A stretch of DNA of 64,000 bases from Nematostella vectensis. Taxonomy: Eukaryota; Cnidaria; Anthozoa; Actiniaria; Edwardsiidae. The stretch spans positions 17,721,075-17,785,074 of the forward strand of contig NC_064038.1 in NCBI RefSeq assembly GCF_932526225.1, given 5' to 3'. The notes below the pieces were generated by a model. That model saw nothing but the letters and a program-made list of their open reading frames with translations, was not told the origin of the DNA and searched no databases. Numbering within the stretch: position 1 is the stretch's first letter; the number at the start of each line of letters is the position of its first letter. A program made the translations under genes and the position numbers. Shown one piece after another: positions 35,516 to 46,900 of this stretch.

Positions 35516-36695
35516 GGTTGAGGGTTTCTATGTTGACCACCCCTAGCGGTTTTAGCTCTGACTTGTTAAACATGACTAGTGTTGCGCTGCTTTTCTGTAA
35601 GCGTTTCAATTTTGGGTCATTGAAAACTTTCTTATACAAATCTTCTGGCAAGATATTGACTGTGGCTCCACAATCTAATTGGAACTTGATTAGCTCATCA
35701 CGAAGGCGCATGTGTGCATAAATTTTCTTAGGGCTAAGTGGATTTGTGTTCAGAGTGTCCACAGACTCCACAGTAAATAATGCACCATAGTCACTGTCAC
35801 TTTCATAATCAAGATTGTGTATTGGTTTCTTACCCTTCTTGCTTGCTTTTAGAGCCTTACATGCTACTGATAAGTGATTAAGTTCTCCACATGTATCACA
35901 TGTTTTCTGCCAAGCAGGGCATTTTTCTTTATCTCTAGGGTGTAATCTATGGCAGAATTTACATTTGGGGTGGGGATTTGATTTGCTGCTATCCGTATGT
36001 GGCGGTTTTCTGGGTTCCTGCCTTCTACCCACTTTTGACCCTGTTTTTCTGCGCGGGGGGCCTGTTGTAATAGCGCTTATTTCGCCGGATTGCTGGGACA
36101 TTTTCTTTAGCCTTTTAGCAGTAGCTTCATTTGCACGGCATATGTCAACACACTTTGCTAAGGTGAGTTTAGCTTCCGTCAGCAATTTCTTCCTAATACT
36201 GTTGTCGGCTATTCCGACTACGATTCTGTCCCTAATCATTCCATCTTGCAATTCGCCGTAATTACAAGTTTTAGCAATTGATCTAAGTGCAGCGATAAAG
36301 CTTTCTACTGACTCACCATTTTCCTGGTTTCTTCGGTTAAACAAATACCTTTCATAGATCTCATTCGTTTCTCCAACGCAGTGCGCTTCCATGAGCTCCA
36401 TAATGCGATTGATATTTGTTTTGTCCTCTTCGTTTGCAAAGGGCAAACCGTCGTAGATCTCAAGTGCTTTGGGACCAATGCATGAAATCAAAGTAGCCGT
36501 TCTCAGCTCCATTCTCTGTTTATCCAGTTGCGAGGCTATTTCGTAGTTTATCCAGAGCCTTTTAAAGGTCTTCCAATTGTTAGCTAAGTTGCCTCTCGTC
36601 TCTAACTTTTGCGGTAGTTGGAGGTTGGTTTGTACAAACCCAGGCACACTCGTCGACTCTCCGCTTTCGTCTGGCATTTTGGGTTCTCTTCTCAC
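35496..36695 (-). pseudogene. gag plus protease start
   Basis: 399 codons. The capsid-like region spans about residues 30-190. Two zinc knuckles follow: C245/C248/H252/C259 (atypical spacing) and C266/C269/H274/C279 (classic CX2CX4HX4C). The protease active site is DCGA with D341. The frame stops soon after NPRM because of a one-base shift inside protease. The gag part alone is intact and could still be made. Confidence 0.9.
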
Positions 36696-36718
36696 TGTAT
36701 TCTTTTACAGAGACTGTG

Positions 36719-36739
36719 AATCCTCTATTTCTGACACCA
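36719..36739 (-). promoter_or_regulatory. Primer binding site, tRNA-Leu-like
   Basis: Immediately inside the 5' LTR the minus strand reads TGGTGTCAGAA, complementary to the 3' end of a tRNA-Leu (…TTCTGACACCA). Pairing weakens after 11 bases. Confidence 0.75.
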
Positions 36740-36918
36740 TGTATCGTTTCTTAGCTGAAGGAACGATGAAGAACGGAGAAAGAACACCGAGACATATGAG
36801 ACGACTTTAGTCTTTATCTCAAAGAACAACAACTACAAGTCTACGAAACTCGTACAAGCGTGTCTACGCACGTGGTGTGTGACGTCACCGGAAGTTGTAT
36901 AAACCGGATATCGTTACA
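36740..36918 (-). repeat. 5' LTR (179 bp)
   Basis: Same ends as the 3' LTR; it carries GACGTCA and acts as promoter for the minus-strand element by analogy with the family. Confidence 0.93.
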
Positions 36919-37340
36919 TAGAGTGGGTAGTATTTGACGGCCAGTAGTACATTGTGGCGGAGGAGGGGGGACGGGAAGAGAGGTATAGAGTGGGTAGTAT
37001 TTGACGGCCATTAGTACATTGTGACGGTCAAAAACTGGGAAAAGCTTATTTCAATTTCTTGCGGCTATAAGCTGCTCAGCGAGCAATGCTCAGATTAACT
37101 AACTGGTTGCGATCAAGTGTCTTCGTTCTAGAACAGAGAAAAGAAAAAAGACACCTGTGGCGTACGTGAAGATGATAATTCAGTTCTGTTCTCACTTGGC
37201 AGCATTCCTGACAATGAGTCTGTGAACCAAGCCTTCACACCTGTAGCTATTTGTAGTTATAATGTACGGTCGCACTCAGCAGCATCCCTGACAAGGAGCC
37301 TTCACACCTGTAGCTATTTGTAGTTATAATGTATGGTCGC
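36919..37340. repeat. Small local duplications right of the LTR element
   Basis: TAGAGTGGGTAGTATTTGAC is repeated at 36919 and about 36985 (66-bp period). A stretch around CCTTCACACCTGTAGC is repeated at about 37232 and 37299. Confidence 0.75.
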
Positions 37341-37840
37341 ACTTGCACTTGTCTGGAGGAGGACGCGGCAAGGGCAGACATCTTCCCAAAGAGAAACAGA
37401 ATAGAGGTTCTCCACCAATATCTGCTGCTCTGCTTCAGCACGTCTTGCGCTCTGCTTACATCGCTGGTCATTACTGGGTCAGTAATCACTGCCTGTCCTA
37501 CAATCTCTTCACCATCTGAATGGGACAATAAACCGACAGTGGGAGCCTCTCTGGACCTTCCAGAGCTGTCAAGTGTTTGTCAGTTGTTGCTCCTAAATGT
37601 GGGTCCGGAGAAAGGATGCGTGGTCGATGCAAGTTCGTCAAGTGGAACATCCCAGGCACAGCTATGTGCAAATGTGGCGGAAATTTGGAGGGCCAAAAAA
37701 GCGTGAACTATCCAAGTTGGTAAGAGATAAAAACCAAATGGAAATGATATAACCCTTTCTGTTCGTAGCTTTGCATACAGTGCAAATTTTAACTCAAATT
37801 TTGGACACCGCGTCACTCCAAATTGTCGTCCACTGTAACA
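37341..37840. other. Unassigned stretch
   Basis: Open frames on both strands (125 codons on plus from 37329, 93 on minus) without motifs or splice support. I cannot assign it. Confidence 0.4.
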
Positions 37841-38180
37841 TGCGAGTCCGATGGCATCCCGTCACCCCGTGTCGCGTGAGAGTTCGATGGCATCCCGTCA
37901 CCCCGTGTCGCGTGAGAGTTCGATGGCATCCCGTCACCCCGTGTCGCGTGCGAGCAGCTCCATGACATCCCGTCACCCCTTGTCGCATGCGAGCAGCTCC
38001 ATGACATCCCGTCACCCCGTGTCGCGTGCGAGTTCGATGACATCCCGTCACCCCTTGTCGCATGCGAGCAGCTCCATGACATCCCGTCACCCCGTGTCGC
38101 GTGCGAGTTCGATGACATCCCGTCACCCCTTGTCGCATGCGAGCAGCTCCATGACATCCAGTCACTCCTTGTCGCGTGCG
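37841..38180. repeat. 36/39-bp minisatellite (CATCCCGTCACCCC)
   Basis: About nine units of 36 or 39 bp with the core CATCCCGTCACCCC and TGTCGCRTGCGAG, decaying to about 38270. The unit lengths are divisible by 3, so all-frame repeat ORFs result. Confidence 0.9.
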
Positions 38181-38283
38181 AGTCCGATGGCATCCCGATA
38201 TCCGATAACATCACCCCTTGTCTTGTCATCCCTTGTCGTGTGCGGGTACGATGGCATCCCGTCATCACTTGTCGTCTCAGTTA

Positions 38284-38532
38284 TAGCGGAGCCAAGCGCG
38301 GCCGCAGGCCGCGCGCGCAGCTCCATAGGCATAGAAATATGGTATAGATATGCGACTTTTTTGGGGTCATCGCGCGGGTGCCCTGTGGTGTCACTCGCCA
38401 GCCAGTCAGCCGCGCGACTCCCAGGCCCCACTCGGCCCCGAAATGGCGACTAAATACAAGCACGGAGCAAGGGAAAAAGTTCTTGTCGATTATGCGATGA
38501 TTATTTATTTTGCCTCAAATTTTGTGACTTAA
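38284..38532 (-). repeat. Interspersed repeat R1, copy 2 (inverted)
   Basis: Reverse complement of 19505-19757 with scattered changes. Its end TTTTGTGAC abuts the TTAA of the neighbouring MITE. Confidence 0.75.
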
Positions 38533-39537
38533 CCCATTGACTCCTGGCTTTTTTGGAGCTGAATTTACAAAAAAACAGACTGAAAACAGATACCTCCCCC
38601 CCTATTCTGAGTTTTATACAGCCCGTCAAAGTCAAACACAGCTGCACCTTGGCAGCGGTATCCAAGCTTTCCAACAGTGCTTTGCGGTCCCCACTTTTAA
38701 TCCCTCGTCGTTTTGCTGAAGCCAGCACAAGTTGATGGTTGCTTGTATTTTTCATCAAAAATACAGCTATGAGCAAATGAGGAGAGTGTCTCAGGACATC
38801 ATGAAGTCTTTTGGGGCATAATTGAGTGCTTTGCTTATGGATATTTGCAAGCAAAGGTGGATTCATGATGATTTTTTCTTGTTTGGCTTTGCCCGGATGA
38901 GAAAATAATTTTCTAATGAATCATCACAGCTCTCCTAAATGCTGTCTTTTCTGAAACCAAATTGATTCCAAAATTGTTTACACTGCTATTCTGGGTCTGT
39001 ATGAGCTGGGATTGATTTGCTTGGCTTCGGGGTGAAAATACTTATAAAAAACCATCTGACTTTGGGGAGAGGAGTGTTGACTGGCCCTCCCCTCGTGAAT
39101 TTTCCCCTGGATCTCCCAGAATGCTTTGCAATACGTAAATATATTTTCGTGGTTGTACAATCCTTCAAGGAATGGACATAGTGTTTTGAGGCCAAGGAAA
39201 TGTACCTGGAGGATCAGAATAAAGGTATCTATTTGTGTCTTGAGCTGTGTTTGCTGATCTCTCTTCCTTGTGTGGTATTTTGAGCGTTTTATTGAGAGGG
39301 GTGATTCTGCTTTTCTCTCCTTGTCCGATTTGAGATTTGTCAAAGAACCTGTGCTATTATTTGGCTTAAGAGTAGATGCCAACACCTTGGTTGGATGCAT
39401 ATCTGCAAGACCATTTATCCGTTAGACTGATGCCTGAGTATCTTCATCTTGTTGTGTTTATTTTGAATTTATGAATTTTTTGGGTTGTGGGTACTTCCCA
39501 AAGCCGGTACAGGCCGGTTGAGGGGTCAATGTGTTAA
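38529..39537 (-). mobile_element. TTAA-type MITE, copy 2 (about 1.0 kb)
   Basis: Inverted copy of 17343-18350, again bounded by TTAA, with the same 140-codon inner frame (a small number of substitutions). High similarity over 1 kb at two loci 21 kb apart confirms a mobile family. Confidence 0.88.
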
Positions 39538-39985
39538 CTTGGAAACAGGCTTTTATTAAAAATACAAACGATTCGAGGCTACTGCCTCTTCATCAGTGTC
39601 GAAGCAACTGAAAGATTGAGCGCGCATGTATTTGAAATGCGTGAGCAAAAAAATGCACAAGCTCAAACTAGATGAATTTGAAATCCACATTGAGTCCATG
39701 TGGCTTGAGTGTTCTGTGTCTAAAGATTGCGCGCGCTTCATCTTTTCTGCGGCTTTAAGTGTTCCAGATTTCATCACATATATTAGCATTCTGAGACTTG
39801 GTGTCCGGGTGACAAGAAGTACTGGGCGACAGGTAGCTCGTTGCCAGAGGAGTCGTTTCTCCTGTTAGCTGTCACTGAGTGGCGGTGTTCCCCGAATCTT
39901 TCCGCAAGCATCCTTTCCGTCTCGCCGATGTAGAGCTTACCGCAGACACGACAGGTGATAACATAGAATAAATCTGTGCCTGATG
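39538..39985 (-). mobile_element. Penelope-like element 3' end with GIY-YIG domain
   Basis: The minus strand 39983-39783 reads SGTDLFYVITCRVCGKLYIG, ETERMLAERFGEHRHS, then ...VAQYFLSPGHQVSEC stop. CxxC before YIGET, ERF and HxxS are the GIY-YIG endonuclease signature used by Penelope-like retroelements. The tail (to about 39538) ends with AATAAAA and joins copy 2 of the MITE. Only the endonuclease end is present; RT is absent. Confidence 0.85.
39569..39596 (-). ncRNA. Hammerhead-ribozyme-like motif (degenerate)
   Basis: The minus strand has CTGATGA, a stem GAGGC/GCCTC with AGTA loop, then GAA. This is the hammerhead core order. The base after GAA is T rather than A, and I could not confirm stems I and III, so activity is doubtful. 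Penelope-like elements are known to carry hammerheads. Confidence 0.45.
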
Positions 39986-40205
39986 TGCATAATGGAAAAT
40001 GTAATCATCACCATAGAAATCATCGCTAGGGAAACCATCACCATAGAAACCATCACTAAGAAAACCATCACCATAAAAAATAATCGCTTAGGAACCATCG
40101 ACATAAAAATTATTACGAAGGAAACCATCACCATAGAAACCATCACTAAGGAAATCATCGCCATAGAAACCATCACTAAGGAAATCATCACCATAGTAAC
40201 CATCA
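39986..40205. repeat. CCATCACCATAGAAA-type array (about 30 bp)
   Basis: About seven imperfect units of CATCACCATAGAAAC / CATCACTAAGGAAA. Confidence 0.8.
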
Positions 40206-40985
40206 CTCATCATCATCGCTGTTGTCGTCTTTGGGCTCTTTTTGAGAAGCTAAGGAAAATATATACATGGATCAGTTCAATAGCAGGTTGCTTATTATAA
40301 CCTTTATTTCGGTTCTTGTTTGAATTTCTAAGCGTGATTAGAGGGCCTACGTAACGAGTTTTCCGCGGGCCACGGCTTACTCAACAATCCGTAATTACAG
40401 GATAAAAGGAAGCTATCAATTAAAGGGGTTGTGTCATGAGTTTTCTGTGGGCCGCGGTTTACTCAACAACCCGCCGTTTGAGGGAGGAGGCAAGCTAGTA
40501 TGAAGAACCCCAGATAAATATTTGCTTTCTCGAAAGAATAATGGCGTTTCAACTTCATTCTTTGATCGCTTGCATTCTTCGATCGTTTTTACCACTAAAA
40601 GTGATGAAACGTGATCTTACTCGCGAGCTGATTATGAGACAGCTAAGCGTGCGATTTGAAATACTAGTGTAGGGGGTTTGACACCCTGACCGTGAGCACT
40701 TGCGAGTGATTTTCTAAGTTTGCAATCTTGCAGATTATCACATTGGTAGGTGCTGTGTCAGTTTCGGGCAGCTGTCTAGGATAGCTGGCGACAGACTATC
40801 CTCTGTGGTGGCGAGAGCTAGTATTGTCCTTACCAAGAATATGCCATTCATTACTACCCTTCGCCAACAACGCGCCTCGATGTAGGGCGGGTTGGCCCTT
40901 ATTCGTCTTTTGGGAAAGAAAAAGCCTAGTGTTTTGCCAGGCGTCAGAGACAGCTACTCATCGAAGGGAATATTCTACAACAGAG
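40206..40985. other. Intergenic with one diverged duplication
   Basis: GAGTTTTCCGCGGGCCACGG (about 40358) recurs as GAGTTTTCTGTGGGCCGCGG (about 40439). Otherwise nothing recognised. Confidence 0.5.
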
Positions 40986-41530
40986 GGCTGTCACGACACG
41001 CGTGGGGACGAGGTTAACTTTTTTAATCCTGTCCTGGTCTCTGAAAGCCATGCGAATGTTTAGGGGACGAGGCTAACTTATTGAATCCTGTCCTGGTCTC
41101 TGAAAGCCATGCGAATGTTTAGGGGACGAGGCTAACTTATTGAATCCTGTCCTTGTCTCTGAAAGCCATGGGAATGTTTAGGGGACGAGGCTAACTTATT
41201 GAATCCTGTCCTGGTCTCTGAAAGCCATGCGAATGTTTAGGGGACGAGGGTAACTTACTTAATCCTGTCCTGGTCTCTGAAAGCCATGCGAATGTTTAGG
41301 GGACGAGGCTAACTTATTGAATCCTGTCCTGGTCTCTGAAAGCCATGCGAATGTTTAGGGGACGAAGCTAACTTATTGAATCCTGTCCTGGTCTCTGAAA
41401 GCCATGCGAATGTTTAGGGGACGAGGCTAACTTACTGAATCCTGTCCTGGTCTCTGAAAGCCATGCGAATGTTTACGGGACGAGGCTAACTTATTGACTC
41501 CTGTCCTGGTCTCTGAAAGCCATGCGAATG
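40985..41530. repeat. 59-bp minisatellite
   Basis: About nine units of 59 bp with the core GGTCTCTGAAAGCCATGCG. On the minus strand each unit has GCTTTCAG|AGACC, which resembles a 3' splice site, but no exon is evident beside it. Confidence 0.9.
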
Positions 41531-41592
41531 GTAACAGGTCTATCAACAAAAATGCTACACCTTTCCAAACCTCGTTTTTGTTTTTAATAGCG

Positions 41593-41598
41593 TTTATT
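41593..41598 (-). terminator. Possible polyadenylation signal of the SNX gene
   Basis: AATAAA on the minus strand about 450 nt after the SNX stop codon. No transcript evidence; other signals may be used. Confidence 0.3.
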
Positions 41599-42047
41599 TG
41601 TTCATTGATTGGATGCACTGGGGGCAACGAACCTAGTCTAAAAGACAAATAGTATTGTAATACATCTTTCTCTAATCTCCTAATGACATTTATCAAACTA
41701 TGAAATGATTTTTTGGATATGCTGATGGTGGCACCAGCCACCCTTATCCATAATGCATTGCGCCATTGGCCATTCTCAACGCGTACATTTTCAGCCTAAT
41801 ACAGAGACGAAAAGAAAATAATCTAAAAGTTTAGATGATTCAGAACTTAACCGATGAGAACAATGACCCAATGCATTCTGTGAGGTGGAGGTGGTGTAAA
41901 TCGAGCATGTGATCATGCCATTCACTTTTCCATCTATGGACCGTGCAAGGCTGTTTAATACTGTATAATCTAGTTGCATTATGACACCGCTGTTTGTCAA
42001 TTAAAATAATGATTTGAAATGACTGGAATCCAGGGATGTGATGGGAG

Positions 42048-42098
42048 TTACGCAATGGCTTTTGCCTCAGGAAGGAAGCCCTCCCATTGCTTGATCAA
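42048..42098 (-). CDS. SNX1/2: SNX1/2 last coding exon
   Basis: Acceptor TTTTCCCCACAG; reads LIKQWEGFLPEAKAIA stop. This is the conserved C-terminal end of SNX1/SNX2 proteins. Confidence 0.93.
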   Translation of the reverse strand: MIKQWEGFLPEAKAIA

Positions 42099-42229
42099 CT
42101 GTGGGGAAAACAAAGTCACTGGAATTTTCTTTTTACATATCTATGATTAACAAAGTAATAGCATGAGAAATTCTCACAGCCTTTTCAATGAATTATGCGG
42201 AACCAATATTTGCGGCGATGATTGTTTAC

Positions 42230-42301
42230 CTGTTGCTGGGTGTCCATCATAGCCTCCAGGTACTTGATTATGGCAGCTCGGAAGTCCTTCACTCGGTTAT
42301 T
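42230..42301 (-). CDS. SNX1/2: SNX1/2 coding exon (VKDFRAAIIKYLE)
   Basis: Acceptor TTATTTTAG, donor CAACAG|GTAAAC, 72 bp, phase 0 at both ends: NNRVKDFRAAIIKYLEAM then MDTQQQ. It is the last BAR helix. Confidence 0.92.
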
Positions 42302-42602
42302 CTAAAATAAAATCACTTTCTCTAAATTGACTCATTTTGCTACTCAGTTTACAATAACAGTTAAGTTTAAAATTTCACAGCAACAGTTTACAATAACAGT
42401 TAAGTTTAAAATTTCACAGCAAACACTGCCTGTAGTATCTATTTTAGTTACTAAAGTAAAACTCTCAATGAAAAGTGTAAACTTGAAATGTTTTGATTGT
42501 ATAATGATGGAGTACAGATACAATAGAGTAATGCCATTTAGAAATACACACTACAGAAGGCAAAAGTTTGCTATCTGTGGCGTTATGATGGCAACTTCTT
42601 AC
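42302..42602. repeat. Intron with a two-copy 36-bp duplication
   Basis: GTTTACAATAACAGTTAAG and AAAATTTCACAGCAA occur twice at about 42345-42422; the rest is unremarkable. Confidence 0.7.
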
Positions 42603-42683
42603 CTCAAATCTAACCATTTCCTTGCGAATCATTTTGGAAATAGCTTCGAAGTCCTCCTGACCTTTCTCAACTTTTTGCTCCCA
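42603..42683 (-). CDS. SNX1/2: SNX1/2 coding exon (WEQKVEKGQEDFEAIS)
   Basis: Acceptor GTTTATAG, donor TTTGAG|GTAAG, 81 bp, phase 0: WEQKVEKGQEDFEAISKM then IRKEMVRFE. BAR domain helix, strongly conserved in the family. Confidence 0.93.
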
Positions 42684-42729
42684 CTATAAACACAAGCAAG
42701 CACATGAGGCCCCCCTTAAGCGGTTAAGC

Positions 42730-43240
42730 AAGACAACAAACATAGAAAATTCAGTAGTAGAGCAAACAAACAGGCAAGGCGACAAATGAACAAACAGACA
42801 AGGAGACAAATGAGCAAACAAACAAGGAGACAAATGAGCAAACAAACAAGGAGACAAATAAGCAAACAAACAAGGAGACAAATGAGCAAACAAACAAGGA
42901 GACAAGTGAACAAACAAGGAGACAAACGAACAAAAAAAAACAAACCTGGGGCAAATGAGCAAACAAACCATCAAGGAGACAAATGAGCAAACAAACAAAC
43001 AAGAAAAACAAATGAGCAAACAAACAAGTATTAAAATGGGCAAATAAACAAGTAAACAAATGAATAAACAAGCAAACAAGTATACAAATGAGCAAACAAA
43101 CAAGTATACAAATGAGCAAACAAACACGTATTCATATGAATGAGCAAACAAAAAAATAAGGAGATAAATGAGTAAACAAAAAAAACAAGGCGATAGATTA
43201 GTAAATAAAAGAGGAGACAAAGGAGACAAATAAGCAAAAA
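42730..43240. repeat. AAACAAACAAGGAGACAAATG-type purine-rich array
   Basis: Imperfect units of about 20-24 bp (GCAAACAAACAAGGAGAC) in the intron upstream of the previous exon. The Cys/Leu-rich frame on minus (up to 214 codons) is an artefact of the repeat. Confidence 0.9.
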
Positions 43241-43845
43241 GAGAAAAAATATGAACTGTGAAAAAAACCACTGGGAATTGAACAATAAACAAAACAACAC
43301 ACAGCTTTAAGTTTCTATTCATTTCCATTTCTATTTATTCAAGAAATGAATAAATAAAATACTACAAAAAGATCATGTGATATAACAAGACTAGACTATA
43401 TTGTCATGTGAACCAAAGAATACTATGGCACGAACTATATAGGCAGCTGATCTGTTAGGCAGCTTTAGAGCCTGACGATTGCTAACTAGCATGAAACTCT
43501 GAGTCGCCAGTGCACCAGGAATCATGCTCTGCATGCTCTTCAAGCGCTCTAGGAGCTGTGGATCTCATGTTTCTGGTATGTATAGCTATCCCAAATTGTA
43601 TTGTAATAAGGATGGCCAGTTTGAAAAGTACATAACTTTAAAATTGCTTTCAAGCAGTGATTCATGAGCCTTCTCTTGAAGCAAAACAGACTAAATCTGG
43701 ACGTGGGGCTGTATTTATAGTGCAGTATGCAAACAAACAGGCGGGACAATAGGCAGTTTGTATGCAAAGGATAATATTTCGTCACAAACCTAAAGTATTG
43801 TGGGAAAGTCTTTGTGCTGATGTATTTACAGAAGATCATAATTAC
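43241..43845. other. SNX intron, unique part
   Basis: No feature recognised apart from the exon donor at its right end. Confidence 0.5.
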
Positions 43846-43989
43846 CTCTTTGACCTCTCCCTGAGCCTGGGGAAGCTTCTCGTTCTTGCCGGCGAGTTCG
43901 GTTTTGACAAGTGCTTCTCTCTTCTTGGTCAATGTCTGCTGGGCATGCTGCCACACACTGTATGCCCGCACACGCTCTTGGAAACACGC
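43846..43989 (-). CDS. SNX1/2: SNX1/2 coding exon preceded by the acceptor array
   Basis: Acceptor CATGTGTTAG|GCGTG, donor AAAGAG|GTAATT, 144 bp = 48 codons: ACFQERVRAYSVWQHAQQ, TLTKKREALVKTELAG, KNEKLPQAQGEVKE. The upstream exon ends in phase 0 with INSVK, so VK-ACFQERV matches the family. The first 22 nt plus the acceptor are the seed of the 43-bp array. Because 43 is not a multiple of 3, use of any neighbouring acceptor shifts the frame. Confidence 0.9.
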
Positions 43990-46900
43990 CTAACACATGA
44001 AAAGACACTCGCACACGCTCTTGGAAACATGCCTAACACACGAAAAGACACCCGCACACGCTCTTGGAACCATGCCAAACACACAAAAAGACACTAGCAC
44101 ACGTTCTTGGAAACATGCCTAACACACGAAAAGACACTAGCACACGTTCTTGGAAACATGCCTAACACACGAAAAGACACTCGCACACGCTCTTGGAAAC
44201 ATGCCTAACACACGAAAAGACACTCGCACACGCTCTTGGAAACATGCCTAACACACGAAAAGACACTGGCACACGCTCTTGGAAACACGCCTAACACACG
44301 AAAAGACACTCGCACACGCTCTTGGAAACATGCCTAACACACGAAAAGACACTCGCACACGCTCTTGGAAACATGCCTAACACACGAAAAGACACTCGCG
44401 CACGCTCTTGGAAACATGCCTAACACATGAAAAGACACTCGCACACGCTCTTGGAAACACAACTAACACACGAAAAGACACTCGCACACGCTCTTGGAAA
44501 CACGCCTAACACACGAAAAGACACGAGCACACGCTCGTGGAAACACGCCTAACACACGGAAAGACACTAGCACACGCTCTTGGAAACATGCCTAACACAC
44601 GAAAAGACACTCGCACACGCTCTTGGAAACACGCCTAACACATGAAAAGACACTCGCACACGCTCTTGGAAACATGCCTAACACACGAAAAGACACTCGC
44701 ACACGTTCTTGGAAACATGCCTAACACACGAAAAGACACGAGCACACGTTCTTGGAAACACGCCTAACACACGAAAAGACACTAGCACACGCTTTTGGAA
44801 ACACGCCTAACACACGAAAAGACACTAGCACACGCTCTTGGAAACATGCCTAACACACGAAAAGACACGAGCACACGTTCTTGGAAACACGCCTAACACA
44901 CGAAAAGACACTAGCACACGCTCTTGGAACCATGCCTAACACACGAAAAGACACTCGCACACGCTCTTGGAACCATGCCTAACACATGAAAAGACACTCG
45001 CACACGCTCTTGGAAACACGCCTAACACACGAAAAGACACTCGCACACGCTCTTGGAAACATGCCTAACACATGAAAAGACACTCGCACACGTTCTTGGA
45101 AACATGCCTAACACATGAAAAGACACTCGCACACGCTCTTGGAAACACGCCTAACACACGAAAAGACACTCGCACACGCTCTTGGAAACATGCCTAACAC
45201 ATGAAAAGACACTCGCACACGTTCTTGGAAACATGCCTAACACACGAAAAGACACTCGCACACGCTCTTGGAAACACGCCTAACACACGAAAAGACACTC
45301 GCACACGCTCTTGGGAACACGCCTAACACACGAAAAGACACTCGCACACGCTCTTGGAAACATGCCTAACACATGAAAAGACACTCGCACACGCTCTTGG
45401 AAACATGCCTAACACACGAAAAGACACTCGCACACGTTCTTGGAAACATGCCTAACACACGAAAAGACACTCGCACACGTTCTTGGAAACACGCCTAACA
45501 CACGAAAAGACACTCGCACACGCTCTTGGGAACACGCCTAACACACGAAAAGACACTCGCACACGCTCTTGGAAACATGCCTAACACATGAAAAGACACT
45601 CGCACACGCTCTTGGAAACATGCCTAACACACGAAAAGAAACTCGCACACGTTCTTGGAAACATGCCTAACACACGAAAAGACACTCGCACACGTTCTTG
45701 GAAACATGCCTAACACACGAAAAGACACTAGCACACGCTCTTGGAAACATGCCAAACACACAAAAAGACACTCGCACACGTTCTTGGAAACATGCCTAAC
45801 ACACGAAAAGACACTAGCACACGCTCTTGGAAACATGCCTAACACACGAAAAGACACTCGCACACGCTCTTGGAAACATGCCTAACACACGAAAAGACAC
45901 TCGCACACGTTCTTGGAAACATGCCTAACACACGAAAAGACACTCGCACACGTTCTTGGAAACATGCCTAACACACAAAAAGACACTAGCACACGTTCTT
46001 GGAAACATGCCTAACACACGAAAAGACACTCGCACACGCTCTTGGAACCATGCCAAACACACAAAAAGACACTAGCACACGCTCTTGGAAACATGCCAAA
46101 CACACGAAAAGACACTCGCACACGTTCTTGGAAACATGCCTAACACACGAAAAGACACTAGCACACGCTTTTGGAAACACGCCTAACACACGAAAAGACA
46201 CTAGCACACGCTCTTGGAAACATGCCTAACACACGAAAAGACACTCGCACACGCTCTTGGAAACACGCCTAACACACGAAAAGACACTAGCACACGCTCT
46301 TGGAAACATGCCTAACACACGAAAAGACACTCGCACACGCTCTTGGAAACACGCCTAACACACGAAAAGACACTAGCACACGCTCTTGGAAACATGCCTA
46401 ACACACGAAAAGACACGAGCACACGTTCTTGGAAACACGCCTAACACACGAAAAGACACTAGCACACGCTCTTGGAACCATGCCTAACACACGAAAAGAC
46501 ACTCGCACACGCTCTTGGAACCATGCCTAACACATGAAAAGACACTCGCACACGCTCTTGGAAACACGCCTAACACACGAAAAGACACTCGCACACGCTC
46601 TTGGAAACATGCCTAACACATGAAAAGACACTCGCACACGTTCTTGGAAACATGCCTAACACATGAAAAGACACTCGCACACGCTCTTGGAAACACGCCT
46701 AACACACGAAAAGACACTCGCACACGCTCTTGGAAACATGCCTAACACATGAAAAGACACTCGCACACGTTCTTGGAAACATGCCTAACACACGAAAAGA
46801 CACTCGCACACGCTCTTGGAAACACGCCTAACACACGAAAAGACACTCGCACACGCTCTTGGGAACACGCCTAACACACGAAAAGACACTCGCACACGCT

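Larger units (their letters stand above)
32693..36918 (-). mobile_element. Defective Gypsy-type LTR retrotransposon
   Basis: Two 179-bp LTRs, a tRNA-type primer site, gag with a zinc knuckle, protease, RT, RNase H and integrase in Gypsy order, then a polypurine tract. The internal part is only about 3.9 kb because two coding blocks are missing. The LTRs differ at 4 of 179 positions (about 2%), so insertion is fairly recent. No 4-5 bp target duplication is seen (left GGGAT, right TAGAG). It cannot be autonomous: catalytic parts of RT and integrase are absent and several frames are broken. Confidence 0.92.

Noticed and set aside
35496-35520. Programmed frameshift in the LTR element
   Set aside because: The shift falls inside protease, and no slippery heptamer is present; a one-base loss is simpler.
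32688-36923. Target-site duplication of the LTR element
   Set aside because: The five flanking bases differ (GGGAT and TAGAG).
37329-37706. 125-codon plus-strand frame
   Set aside because: No motif, no splice support, includes part of a local duplication.
40985-41530. 59-bp array as an acceptor array (GCTTTCAG on minus)
   Set aside because: No exon with conserved residues is found beside it.
42684-43328. Cys/Leu-rich membrane-like protein on minus
   Set aside because: Translation of a purine-rich (plus) array; period of 20-24 bp, no start context.
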